Shown here: positions 1 through 6,707 of the stretch, one piece after another
Layout: every line of letters begins with the position of its first letter
Numbering within the stretch: the stretch's first letter is position 1
Origin: Balneolales bacterium
Lineage (GTDB): Bacteria; Bacteroidota; Rhodothermia; Balneolales; Balneolaceae
Reading direction: 5' to 3'
Assembly: GCA_022360375.1 (NCBI GenBank)
Contig: JAKSCW010000139.1
Coordinates: forward strand, 1-7,842
Length of the DNA: 7,842 nt
Program-made: the position numbers and the translations under genes
Notes under the pieces: model-generated
What the model was told of the DNA's origin: nothing
Seen by the model: only the letters and a program-made list of their open reading frames with translations
Database searches by the model: none

Positions 1-1979
1 GATACTAACCGTTTTTCAAGATTCATTTCCTTAATTAAAGCATCCGAAAATGCAGAGAACCCATTCTTTAACCAGAGTTTGTTCAACGCAAAAAATTGAT
101 CGGTAAGCTCCGTCCACTTTGCCGGGTCGTCCAGGAATGCGCGTATTTCAGAGGCCCGATACCCAAGTAATTCAGTTCCTAGCGCAGCACGAATTCCTGG
201 TTCATTTTCAGGGTCGTTTATTGCTTTCAATACTCTATACAATTCATCAGCTTCTGAAGTATTGAATACACTTTCTTTACTTTTGATGATACTTTTAAGT
301 CCACGGTTCTTCAGGGTTTCTTGTATCTGATTTGCCTGAAAGTGAGTATTCGTTAAAACGGCGATGTCTTTCTTCGTAAGTCTTTTCTCTCCTGTTTTTA
401 TATGCGACCCCAGTAATTCAACAATTTCAGTAGCTATTGATTCTGCAATTTCAAGCCTGAGCTGGTCTGCTGCTTTTTTTGAATTGAATGATATTAGTTG
501 CACAGACGGAACAACCTTTCCGCTTTGAGCAAAAACAGCCTCCCGGGGCTCTTTTGAAGTTGGAAACCGGGCTTCAATAAAATCCAGATTCGATTTGATA
601 AACGGCTCTTCTTTATACTTAAAAAAAGCATTTACAGCTTCAATCAAAGATTTTTCAGACCTGTAATTGGTCGACAACGTATAGATGTTTTCATCATTTA
701 TCTCCGACTTTGCTTTTAAATAGGTATTCAAATCTGCACCCCTAAATCGATAAATGGCCTGTTTGGGGTCTCCGATAAGAAAAAGAGAAGATTTCAGAGG
801 GTTGCCATAAACGGCTCTGAAGATGGTGTATTGCACTATATCGGTATCCTGAAATTCATCAATCAAGCCAACCGGAAAGCGACGTTCGATATCTGCTGCC
901 AACTCAGATTTTGAACGTATTCCATCCAGAACCTTTGTAAGAAGATCGTTGTACCCCAGCACCCCAAGCCTATCTTTTTTTTCTGCAAAATTGGTGTACA
1001 CCCTTGTTATCGCTTCACGATAGAGTGCTACTTCCACATTTGAAAATGCTTGATGCTTTTCTAAATAGTTATCAATGGCATCATACAGTTCTAAACGAGG
1101 AACTGTTTTATTTTTTTTTACCCCTCTTTCCGGAAGAAACTTCCCAAACCTGATAAGTTTTTCAGGTGGAATATCCGGAACCTTAAACTCTTTAATCCAC
1201 TTAGAAATCTCGTCAAGCAACGCCTCTTTATTTCTGTACAGGCTTCCATTCAGAGCGTCTCCCTCAACAATTAGTTTCAGATCAGAATAATTTTGAGAAA
1301 ATGTATTTTTTAAGATTACAGCAGCTTTTTTCAATTCACCTAACTCATCTGTAAACTTCTGAATTGATTTAATTTTAGGAACCCGTTTTGCGTACGGATT
1401 ATCAAGAGCCGGTTTTATTTGGTTTAACAGTTTCTCGGGATAGATTCCCTTTGCGGCAAAAAAATGCTGAAGTGCCGATTGAAATTCATCTTCAGCCGGA
1501 ACAAATATTTCTCTCCAATATTCATCTACTACTTCCTGGAGTAGCTCCCCTTCATCAGGAAGGATTTCGAAGCCTGGATTTACCCCAAATTCAAGGCTGT
1601 ATTCCTTTAACAAGCGGTGGCAAAACCCGTGAATAGTCGATATAGTGGCCTCATCAAAAGCGTACAAAGCACGTTTCAATTGTGGTATAACTTCAGAATT
1701 ATACCTTGACTTCAACTCCAGGAGGAAAGCGTCATTAGTATTGGCACCTTCCAGAGTTTTTATACTATTCAGGAGCTTATCGCGAAGTCTTTGTTTTAAT
1801 TCAGCAGTTGCGGCTTCTGTGTAAGTTAACACAAGGATATTCGCGGGAAGCAATTGCTTCTCAATAATAGCCCGCACGAATAACCCTGCAATATTATACG
1901 TTTTTCCGGTACCGGCACCTGCTTCGATAAGCGATATTCCTTCAAAAGGAACTTCAAAAATGTTGAATTCTTTAGCCAT
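1..1979 (-). CDS. recB: RecBCD enzyme subunit RecB, N-terminal helicase part (3' end beyond window)
   Basis: RecB is the 3'-to-5' helicase and nuclease subunit of RecBCD, which resects double-strand DNA ends for RecA loading. I translated the minus strand from ATG at 1979 to the window edge; sampled stretches along the gene and every motif below lie in the same frame. This gives 659 codons of a family usually near 1,180 residues. Superfamily 1 motifs appear in order: Walker A GAGTGKT (21-27), VLTYTEAATAEL just after it, STIHGFCHRLL (H117), motif II DEFQDTD (374-380), GDPKQAIYRFRGADL (from 403) and NYRS (R440). DEFQDTD and GDPKQAIYxFRGAD are typical of RecB rather than UvrD or AddA. The last helicase motifs and the C-terminal nuclease lie off the left edge, so nuclease activity cannot be judged. 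The ATG lies inside the end of recC (8-bp overlap, ATGGCTAA), and no good Shine-Dalgarno is seen, so translational coupling to recC is likely. A run of nine A residues encodes V287-K-K-N. Confidence 0.96.
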   Translation of the reverse strand, partial: MAKEFNIFEVPFEGISLIEAGAGTGKTYNIAGLFVRAIIEKQLLPANILVLTYTEAATAELKQRLRDKLLNSIKTLEGANTNDAFLLELKSRYNSEVIPQLKRALYAFDEATISTIHGFCHRLLKEYSLEFGVNPGFEILPDEGELLQEVVDEYWREIFVPAEDEFQSALQHFFAAKGIYPEKLLNQIKPALDNPYAKRVPKIKSIQKFTDELGELKKAAVILKNTFSQNYSDLKLIVEGDALNGSLYRNKEALLDEISKWIKEFKVPDIPPEKLIRFGKFLPERGVKKNKTVPRLELYDAIDNYLEKHQAFSNVEVALYREAITRVYTNFAEKKDRLGVLGYNDLLTKVLDGIRSKSELAADIERRFPVGLIDEFQDTDIVQYTIFRAVYGNPLKSSLFLIGDPKQAIYRFRGADLNTYLKAKSEINDENIYTLSTNYRSEKSLIEAVNAFFKYKEEPFIKSNLDFIEARFPTSKEPREAVFAQSGKVVPSVQLISFNSKKAADQLRLEIAESIATEIVELLGSHIKTGEKRLTKKDIAVLTNTHFQANQIQETLKNRGLKSIIKSKESVFNTSEADELYRVLKAINDPENEPGIRAALGTELLGYRASEIRAFLDDPAKWTELTDQFFALNKLWLKNGFSAFSDALIKEMNLEKRLV

Positions 1980-4950
1980 TCTTGTTCGATTTCAACACTT
2001 CCAGAAATGGTTCCCAAATCCGCATAGCAGTATTTTTAAATTCATTCCCCTTAAATGGATTTAAACTTCTCCAGAGTAAGAGTGTATAAAAATCCTGCCC
2101 TTCCCCCCCTCCTGTAAATTCGCTCCCTTCCCATACCTTAATTGCCTTACTCATACCGTCTCCCCCTTTTAGTTCCAAATCTGCATAAGCAAATGAAGTT
2201 TCAGGGAAAAAAGGGTGCTTATGAATGGAATTCATTGCTTGCTCATACTCAGAAAAAAGTGTCAATAGTTTAGTTTCAGGGTCAGTTATATGGCAAAGAG
2301 AATGTATTTCCGTTACATCATTCTTCCCTTTACAAATAAACAAGCTCTCTGCCTGCATGCCTTCTACCTGTGTTAGAAGATGCCTGATCCAGAACTCAAT
2401 AAAATCCTTCGCCCGGGCCTTCCCGTTTCTCCAGAGTATCAATCGATCATTAAACAAATTCCCCATTCTGCTGCGAAAAGAAAATTTTCCTAGTTCAAAT
2501 TCCAAATCTAAAAACTGTTCATCTTCATCAAGATACTTCCCCACTTCAGAAAGGAAATTGTATGTAGCAGAAAAGGAATGCTCAAATTGATTTTTGGATA
2601 TGGTTGTATTTGAGAAATCTCCATTTTTAACAAAATAGTCAAACAATTCTTCTTCGCTTTTGGAGCTATGAAATGCTTTTTCTACTGCTGAATTGATAGA
2701 AAACCGGGTAAGTCCGTCTAATTGAAAAGACTCACGATCCTCTAACTCTGGTTCATCAAATGGATTAGTTATCTGAAGTTGATGTTGCAGGTAATATTTT
2801 GCCGGATGCTTAAAAAATTCAATGAATTCGTCACCATCAATACGTGCAAAAGATTCTGCCTTTACGCCAATATCTAAAAACAAATCCGACTTCTTTTCCT
2901 GGCGTATCTTTGAGTATAAATCCTGGTTATTCAATGAATAATTGTTTCCATCTTTTACATAGTCACCGTCAAATTTATGCAGTTTATGATAAGTTATAGC
3001 AGGGATATCCGGATCTGCATCAAGCAATTGTTGAACAAGCATAGATACCGATTTTGGTGATTTTTTATTTTGACCTACAAAACTTATGTGCAAATGCTCA
3101 CTGGTGGACAAAATGGTTTCCAGAAATAAAAGAGCATCATCTTCTTTAGTAATTCTGTCCCCGGGTTGCGGGTATTTATTGATTAAATCAAAAGCGGGGC
3201 GATGAATTTTCCTTGGGAATGAGTGCTCATCGAACCCGAGTAGTGCTTTTATCTTAAAAGGTATATTTCGGTATGGGATGTAGGTACTAACCACAACTCC
3301 ATTTGCCAAACCAGACGAAGATGCATTTTGAGTGGAGAATTCATTTAACAGCCAGTTTTTATATACTTCAAACGGTATAGAACTTTGATTGGAAACCAGT
3401 TCCATCTGATCAATAAGGTTATCAAAAAAGGGTGGCAACTTTGTTGGAACATCGATAAGTGAGAATACCCAGTTTCTTGTTTCTATAAGCCATTTCGATA
3501 TGCTTTTCTCTTCCTGGGTCTGCTGCTTTATGTACTCTGTTTTTTGAATGAATGAAGACAGTTTTGAGATTAAAACCACGTCTTCGGTATTAAATGAGCC
3601 AGGTATCGGGACTAAATCATAGGCAGTTTCAAATCTATTGATTTGCATAGTAAATCCCGCAAAAAGTGCATTCAGCGCCCCTTCTAAAGAATATGGTGAT
3701 TCATTTGCTTTTATCCCCCAATGAGTATTGGTTGCATTAAACCATTTTCTCACTTTTAAACTCTCTGTATGGGTAATGCCCAACGATTCAGAGATAGAGG
3801 GCAGTTCAAATAAATCGAAAAATCTATTCACCTTAAATCCGGAATTGAGTACCTCAAAAAGGTGTGACAGTACCAATGCTTCCTGGTTTATTTCTGAATA
3901 TGGTATCGAGACCGGAATCCCGGGTTCTCCTTCATTGAAATCGAAAACGGCTTTTAAAAGATGGCCATATTCTTCCAGATCAGGCACCATTATTAAAACA
4001 TCATTAGCTTTCAATTCCGGGTTAGAATCAAACATCTTTAACAGCGAATACTTTAATACCTCCACTTCTCTTCGCGCATTGTGTGTGGAATGAATATCGA
4101 TTTCAGGATCTGTGAACTCGTTTTCTAAATCACTTACTTTCGCATTCTCTCCACGAGTCAACAATCCCAAAGAATTCCGTTTAGGAGCCCCCCATTCTTC
4201 ATATAGATTTGATCGTTTGTTCTCCTGAACATCAAATGGTTTCAGGGCATAATTATAAATGTAAATATGTTTGGATAAACCGGCTAATACCATGGCAAAC
4301 GGATTAGGCCATTGTGAAAGCCCAAAAATGGAAATCTGATCCGGAAGCTGACTGACCGGAAATTTTCCAGAGTTCAAAGCCTGATTCAATTCAAGAAATA
4401 TTTTAGCTCTGTCAGCCGGGAAGCCAGGTTTTTGTTTCCAATATTTGCCTAATATTGTCCAAAGTTTTTGTTGCCATGTTTCGCTTGAATGATTGGTATC
4501 AGCTCTGCCATTGCTCCAATTATTTACCATTTCAGGCCTGAATATCTGATACAAATCGAATACATCTGCGATTTGATCGGCTAAAGCTGATTTCCCTTCG
4601 TCAGATTCCGGTATCTGCAGTCCCAAACTTACAAGTTCTTCCGGTTCTTTCAGTAAAATTTCAAAAAGCTGCCACTTTATTGGGTTACGGTCAGAAGGCA
4701 AAATTTTGGGGATATCCTGATTTAACACCCTATATAATTTCCAGACGAGCTCTGAAGGAAGAATGAATTCGAGGTTAGCCGCTATTCCAATTTCATTGGC
4801 CACGAAAAATGAAACCCATTGCTGAGTTTCTTTGTTTTGCACTACAATCCATTCTTTTGAAAAAGGATCAGAACTTGTTGAAGTACCTAGCTGTTCGGCC
4901 AGTTTTTTGGCAAGTTCCAGATAAGAAATTGAATTAAACTCACAGTACAT
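1972..4950 (-). CDS. recC: RecBCD enzyme subunit RecC
   Basis: RecC is the non-catalytic scaffold of RecBCD that splits the DNA strands and scans for Chi. The 992-residue product is somewhat shorter than the E. coli protein (about 1,122). Family landmarks are visible throughout. The N-terminal dead-helicase domain has IVVQNKETQQWVSFFVANEIGIAANLEF (two adjacent blocks, 35-62), then PSDRNPIKW (85-93). DVLIMVPDLEEY lies near 316-327. IPYRNIPFKIKALLGFDE lies near 558-575, followed by FPRKIHRPAFDLI and PGDRITKEDDALLFLETIL, which mirror the E. coli IPFKVVCLLGMNDGVYPR and GDRSRRDDDRYLFLEAL segments. FIEFFKHPAKYYLQ, near 710, opens the C-terminal domain. A TGA codon sits directly before the ATG in frame, so the start is fixed; AGGA lies 7 nt upstream as a weak ribosome binding site. 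The 65-bp gap (4951-5015) to the upstream RHH gene shows no terminator hairpin, so read-through from parA is possible. Confidence 0.95.
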   Translation of the reverse strand: MYCEFNSISYLELAKKLAEQLGTSTSSDPFSKEWIVVQNKETQQWVSFFVANEIGIAANLEFILPSELVWKLYRVLNQDIPKILPSDRNPIKWQLFEILLKEPEELVSLGLQIPESDEGKSALADQIADVFDLYQIFRPEMVNNWSNGRADTNHSSETWQQKLWTILGKYWKQKPGFPADRAKIFLELNQALNSGKFPVSQLPDQISIFGLSQWPNPFAMVLAGLSKHIYIYNYALKPFDVQENKRSNLYEEWGAPKRNSLGLLTRGENAKVSDLENEFTDPEIDIHSTHNARREVEVLKYSLLKMFDSNPELKANDVLIMVPDLEEYGHLLKAVFDFNEGEPGIPVSIPYSEINQEALVLSHLFEVLNSGFKVNRFFDLFELPSISESLGITHTESLKVRKWFNATNTHWGIKANESPYSLEGALNALFAGFTMQINRFETAYDLVPIPGSFNTEDVVLISKLSSFIQKTEYIKQQTQEEKSISKWLIETRNWVFSLIDVPTKLPPFFDNLIDQMELVSNQSSIPFEVYKNWLLNEFSTQNASSSGLANGVVVSTYIPYRNIPFKIKALLGFDEHSFPRKIHRPAFDLINKYPQPGDRITKEDDALLFLETILSTSEHLHISFVGQNKKSPKSVSMLVQQLLDADPDIPAITYHKLHKFDGDYVKDGNNYSLNNQDLYSKIRQEKKSDLFLDIGVKAESFARIDGDEFIEFFKHPAKYYLQHQLQITNPFDEPELEDRESFQLDGLTRFSINSAVEKAFHSSKSEEELFDYFVKNGDFSNTTISKNQFEHSFSATYNFLSEVGKYLDEDEQFLDLEFELGKFSFRSRMGNLFNDRLILWRNGKARAKDFIEFWIRHLLTQVEGMQAESLFICKGKNDVTEIHSLCHITDPETKLLTLFSEYEQAMNSIHKHPFFPETSFAYADLELKGGDGMSKAIKVWEGSEFTGGGEGQDFYTLLLWRSLNPFKGNEFKNTAMRIWEPFLEVLKSNKNG

Positions 4951-5015
4951 TCACAAATCCTGTTTTGGGAATGATACTAATTTGGAAAATGAAATCTTAG
5001 GCAATTACCAGTTAA

Positions 5016-5276
5016 CTAGCTTTTGAGAGCTTTTTTAAGTAAACGACCTACAAAGTTCGAAAATGATAATTCCTGGGAAGTGGCTTGAGTACGAATTTCA
5101 TTTATAAGCTCTTCTTCTAAATAATAGCTAACTACTTTTTTAGAGGGAGTTTTTTTCTTTTTGGCGGAATCCTTCATTGCCGAACCAGATTCGGTATAAG
5201 GAATGAAATCAAATTTGGCACCCTCCAAATGATTTCCACCAAGTGGATTATGTCCCATTACGGGTTTTTTATCCAT
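5016..5276 (-). CDS. Small ribbon-helix-helix protein, putative ParA partner (centromere-binding/repressor)
   Basis: This 86-residue basic protein is encoded 4 bp downstream of parA. Residues 46-85 look like a ribbon-helix-helix (MetJ/Arc/CopG) fold: a short beta strand KVVSYYLE (47-54), helix 1 (about 54-67), a turn, then helix 2 SFSNFVGRLLKKAL (71-84) with the usual small-hydrophobic spacing. Residues 1-45 look flexible and contain GHNPLGG (8-14) and a lysine-rich linker KKKKTPSKK (39-47). In type Ib partition systems such as ParF/ParG and delta/omega, an RHH protein with a mobile N-terminus binds repeats near the operon and stimulates the ParA ATPase; the neighbour and layout suggest the same job here. 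The first arginine is R62, so any N-terminal arginine finger of the ParG kind is missing, and a lysine would have to replace it. It could instead be an autoregulator with no partition role. The fold is judged from pattern only. Confidence 0.75.
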   Translation of the reverse strand: MDKKPVMGHNPLGGNHLEGAKFDFIPYTESGSAMKDSAKKKKTPSKKVVSYYLEEELINEIRTQATSQELSFSNFVGRLLKKALKS

Positions 5277-5280
5277 TTTT

Positions 5281-6036
5281 TTAATGGCCGTTTTTTATCT
5301 CTTTTGCCAACGCTAAGTAATCGTGAGCGCCATTGCTGTTACCGTCGTATTCAAAAATTGTTTTATGATGGCTGGGAGCTTCTGCTAAAGCAACGTTATC
5401 ACGAATAATAGTATTAAATACCTTTTTCCCGAAGTAATCCTTGATGTGGCCAACCACTTCCTTGTTCAGATTTTTACGGCTGTCGTACAATGTACAAATG
5501 ATTCCACCTACTTCCAGATTAGCATTTAAGCGTTGCTGTACAACTTTAATTAGGTCCAACAGTTTTGACAAACCATGTAAAGCCAAATATTCAGACTGTA
5601 GAACAATAAAAATATCTTCCACAGCGGTAAATGCATTTAACGTCAATAATCCCAAATTTGGAGGGCAATCTATCAGGATATAATCGTATTCATTGCCTTT
5701 AAGCTGTTTTAAAAAATCACGTAATAAGCTTTCCCGGGCTGGTTCATTAGCAAGTTCCAATTCGGCTCCGGATAACTCCAAAGAAGATGCTATATAATCG
5801 AAACCATTATACTTAATAATTACATCATTGATATTGGCTTGCCCTTTCAACCCTTGATAGATTGTTTTTTCCAGGCGTTGCGAGTGCATTCGCAGTGAAT
5901 ACGTTAAATTAGCCTGGGGATCCAAATCTATCAAAAGAATTTTTTTGCCTAATTTTGCTAATCCCGCACCAACGTTAATAGTGGATGTGGTTTTGCCAAC
6001 TCCACCTTTTTGATTAGTAAACGCAATGGTTTTCAT
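5281..6036 (-). CDS. parA: ParA/Soj-family partition ATPase (MinD/ParA superfamily)
   Basis: This 251-residue deviant Walker ATPase is close to the usual length of Soj and short ParA proteins and has no N-terminal helix-turn-helix. The deviant Walker A motif is KGGVGKTT (10-17) with signature K10 and catalytic-loop K15. Walker A' is LLIDLDPQANLT (34-45) with D39. Walker B is YILIDCPPNLG (119-129) with D123. The C-terminal part (VGGIICTLYDSRKNLNKEVV, then IRDNVALAEAPSHHKTIFEYD) is typical of Soj-like proteins. Such ATPases form ATP-dependent dimers that bind DNA non-specifically and move cargo over the nucleoid when stimulated by a ParB-type partner. The partner here is most likely the RHH protein that follows after 4 bp, not a classical ParB. 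The start at 6036 gives the standard MKTIAFTNQKGGVGKTT opening. No clear Shine-Dalgarno is seen, and repeats in the upstream spacer may be operators. The sequence alone cannot separate chromosomal from plasmid origin; adjacency to recBC favours the chromosome. Confidence 0.93.
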   Translation of the reverse strand: MKTIAFTNQKGGVGKTTSTINVGAGLAKLGKKILLIDLDPQANLTYSLRMHSQRLEKTIYQGLKGQANINDVIIKYNGFDYIASSLELSGAELELANEPARESLLRDFLKQLKGNEYDYILIDCPPNLGLLTLNAFTAVEDIFIVLQSEYLALHGLSKLLDLIKVVQQRLNANLEVGGIICTLYDSRKNLNKEVVGHIKDYFGKKVFNTIIRDNVALAEAPSHHKTIFEYDGNSNGAHDYLALAKEIKNGH

Positions 6037-6040
6037 TGAT

Positions 6041-6092
6041 GATACAGCTATTTTTTAGTGACTTTAAGGGTATATAAAGAGATACAGTTATT
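6041..6092. repeat. 12-bp direct repeat pair GATACAG(C/T)TATT, 40-bp period, upstream of parA
   Basis: GATACAGCTATT at 6041-6052 and GATACAGTTATT at 6081-6092 differ at one of 12 positions and are offset by exactly 40 bp, about four helical turns, so proteins bound to both would face the same side. The first copy begins 5 bp upstream of the parA start codon. RHH partners of ParA commonly bind such repeats to repress their operon and mark the centromere. That role is inferred from position. Confidence 0.5.
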
Positions 6093-6118
6093 ATCGATTG
6101 TTACAACATTCCCTTAAA
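6063..6118. repeat. 8-bp inverted repeat TTTAAGGG / CCCTTAAA around the second direct-repeat copy
   Basis: TTTAAGGG at 6063-6070 and its exact reverse complement CCCTTAAA at 6111-6118 are separated by 40 bp. The intervening DNA contains the GATACAGTTATT copy almost at its centre. The spacing is too long for a simple RNA hairpin, so DNA binding or looping is the more natural reading if it is functional. Chance occurrence in AT-rich DNA is possible. Confidence 0.4.
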
Positions 6119-6135
6119 TACCACTCTTGATGTTC

Positions 6136-6195
6136 AAAAAGTAATTAGAATGAATTAAGATTCTAATAGAAATAGGATTTATAAAAAAGTAACTA
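6136..6195. repeat. Loose direct repeat AAAAAGTAA(T/C)TA, 48-bp period
   Basis: AAAAAGTAATTA at 6136-6147 and AAAAAGTAACTA at 6184-6195 match at 11 of 12 positions. The sequence is of low complexity, so this is weak evidence for a binding site on its own. It is recorded because it lies in the same spacer as the other repeats. The first copy overlaps the left arm of the palindrome at 6144. Confidence 0.25.
6144..6167. repeat. Palindrome ATTAGAAT-N8-ATTCTAAT, candidate operator
   Basis: Two perfect 8-bp arms, ATTAGAAT (6144-6151) and ATTCTAAT (6160-6167), are separated by 8 bp. The arm centres are 16 bp apart. It lies in the divergent spacer about 110 bp upstream of parA and 165 bp upstream of the thioesterase start, so it could serve either direction. 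It has no T-run on either side and is very AT-rich, so a terminator is unlikely. The binding protein is unknown. Confidence 0.4.
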
Positions 6196-6297
6196 ATAAT
6201 AAAATATAGTTTTTGCATAGATAGTTTTAAGTAAAATGGAAAAGTGCTGATAACTTAATGGATGTACTTTTTAATGTTTAATTTTTGGTACTTACCG

Positions 6298-6305
6298 TAA
6301 ATTTG
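6298..6305 (+). promoter_or_regulatory. Bacteroidota-type -7 promoter element TAAATTTG
   Basis: TAAATTTG matches the Bacteroidota sigma consensus TAnnTTTG exactly. It lies 26 bp before the thioesterase ATG, giving a predicted leader of about 20 nt. The -33 element is poor: TTTG at 6284-6287 is too close, and only TTTA occurs at about the right distance (6277-6280). It probably drives the thioesterase-HPt pair. Confidence 0.4.
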
Positions 6306-6331
6306 CGCTTCTAAGTTAAAACTCACTATTA

Positions 6332-6703
6332 ATGAGATTCTTTAGCCGTAAAATTGTAAAACCTCAGGACCTTAATGCGCACGGAACATTATTCGGGGGT
6401 ACCGTACTGAGTTGGATTGATGAAGAAGCAGCAATTTTTGTGTTATGCCAACTTGGTAAAGGCAATATTGTAACCAAATACATGTCCGAGATAAATTTCG
6501 TAAGCTCAGCTAAATTAGGCGATGTAATTGAGATTGGAATGGAACTTATTAAATTTGGAAGAACTTCTATTACCGTGAAAAGCGAAGTGAGAACTAAATT
6601 CCAAAAACAAACCATTATCACTATCGACGAAATAGTTTTCGTTCATGTTGATGAACTTGGTCGCCCAAAACCACATTTAATAACCGAACCAGCAAACGAG
6701 TAA
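6332..6703 (+). CDS. Acyl-CoA thioesterase, hotdog fold (YciA/ACOT-like)
   Basis: This 123-residue protein is a single hotdog-domain acyl-CoA hydrolase, which would release CoA and free acid from acyl-CoA in the cytoplasm. Family features are clear: the N-terminal NAHGTLFGGTVLSWIDEEAA (split around 15-34) corresponds to the YciA segment NANGDIFGGW...MD, with N15, the FGG turn (21-23) and likely catalytic D30. It is followed by the strand-rich NFVSSAKLGDVIEIGMELIKFGRTSI (in 55-80) and a final strand IDEIVFVHVDELGRP (98-112). The length is near that of E. coli YciA (132), and no signal peptide or membrane segment is seen. The ATG at 6332 follows a -7 promoter element and lacks a Shine-Dalgarno. 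The gene is the first of the rightward block, 4 bp ahead of the HPt gene. Substrate chain length cannot be read from sequence. Confidence 0.9.
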   Translation: MRFFSRKIVKPQDLNAHGTLFGGTVLSWIDEEAAIFVLCQLGKGNIVTKYMSEINFVSSAKLGDVIEIGMELIKFGRTSITVKSEVRTKFQKQTIITIDEIVFVHVDELGRPKPHLITEPANE

Positions 6704-6707
6704 CCCT

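Larger units (their letters stand above)
6037..6331. other. Divergent intergenic spacer between parA and the thioesterase gene
   Basis: This very AT-rich stretch separates the two divergent gene blocks and contains no convincing coding sequence. It holds the parA-side repeats (6041-6118), an 8-8-8 palindrome (6144-6167), a loose AT-rich direct repeat (6136 and 6184), and a Bacteroidota-type -7 element for the plus-strand genes. No promoter on the minus strand matched a consensus well. The nearest candidate, TTACTTTTTG at about 6132-6141, has one extra base in the spacer. Confidence 0.8.

Noticed and set aside
1826..2017. Minus-strand 63-codon frame across the recC/recB junction
   Set aside because: It is an out-of-frame shadow of the ends of two well-supported genes.
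1075..4093. Plus-strand open frames at 1075-1290, 1388-1636, 2225-2590 and 3728-4093
   Set aside because: They lie antisense inside recB and recC, whose motifs establish the minus-strand frames, and their translations show no recognisable domain.
4951..5015. Separate promoter or terminator between the RHH gene and recC
   Set aside because: No match to TAnnTTTG and no stable inverted repeat was found in these 65 bp on the minus strand.
5016..5276. RHH protein as the antitoxin of a toxin-antitoxin pair
   Set aside because: No toxin-like gene is adjacent; the tight neighbour is a full ParA ATPase and the downstream gene is recC.
5441..5683. Plus-strand open frame opposite parA
   Set aside because: It is antisense to the conserved Walker B region of parA and has no features of its own.
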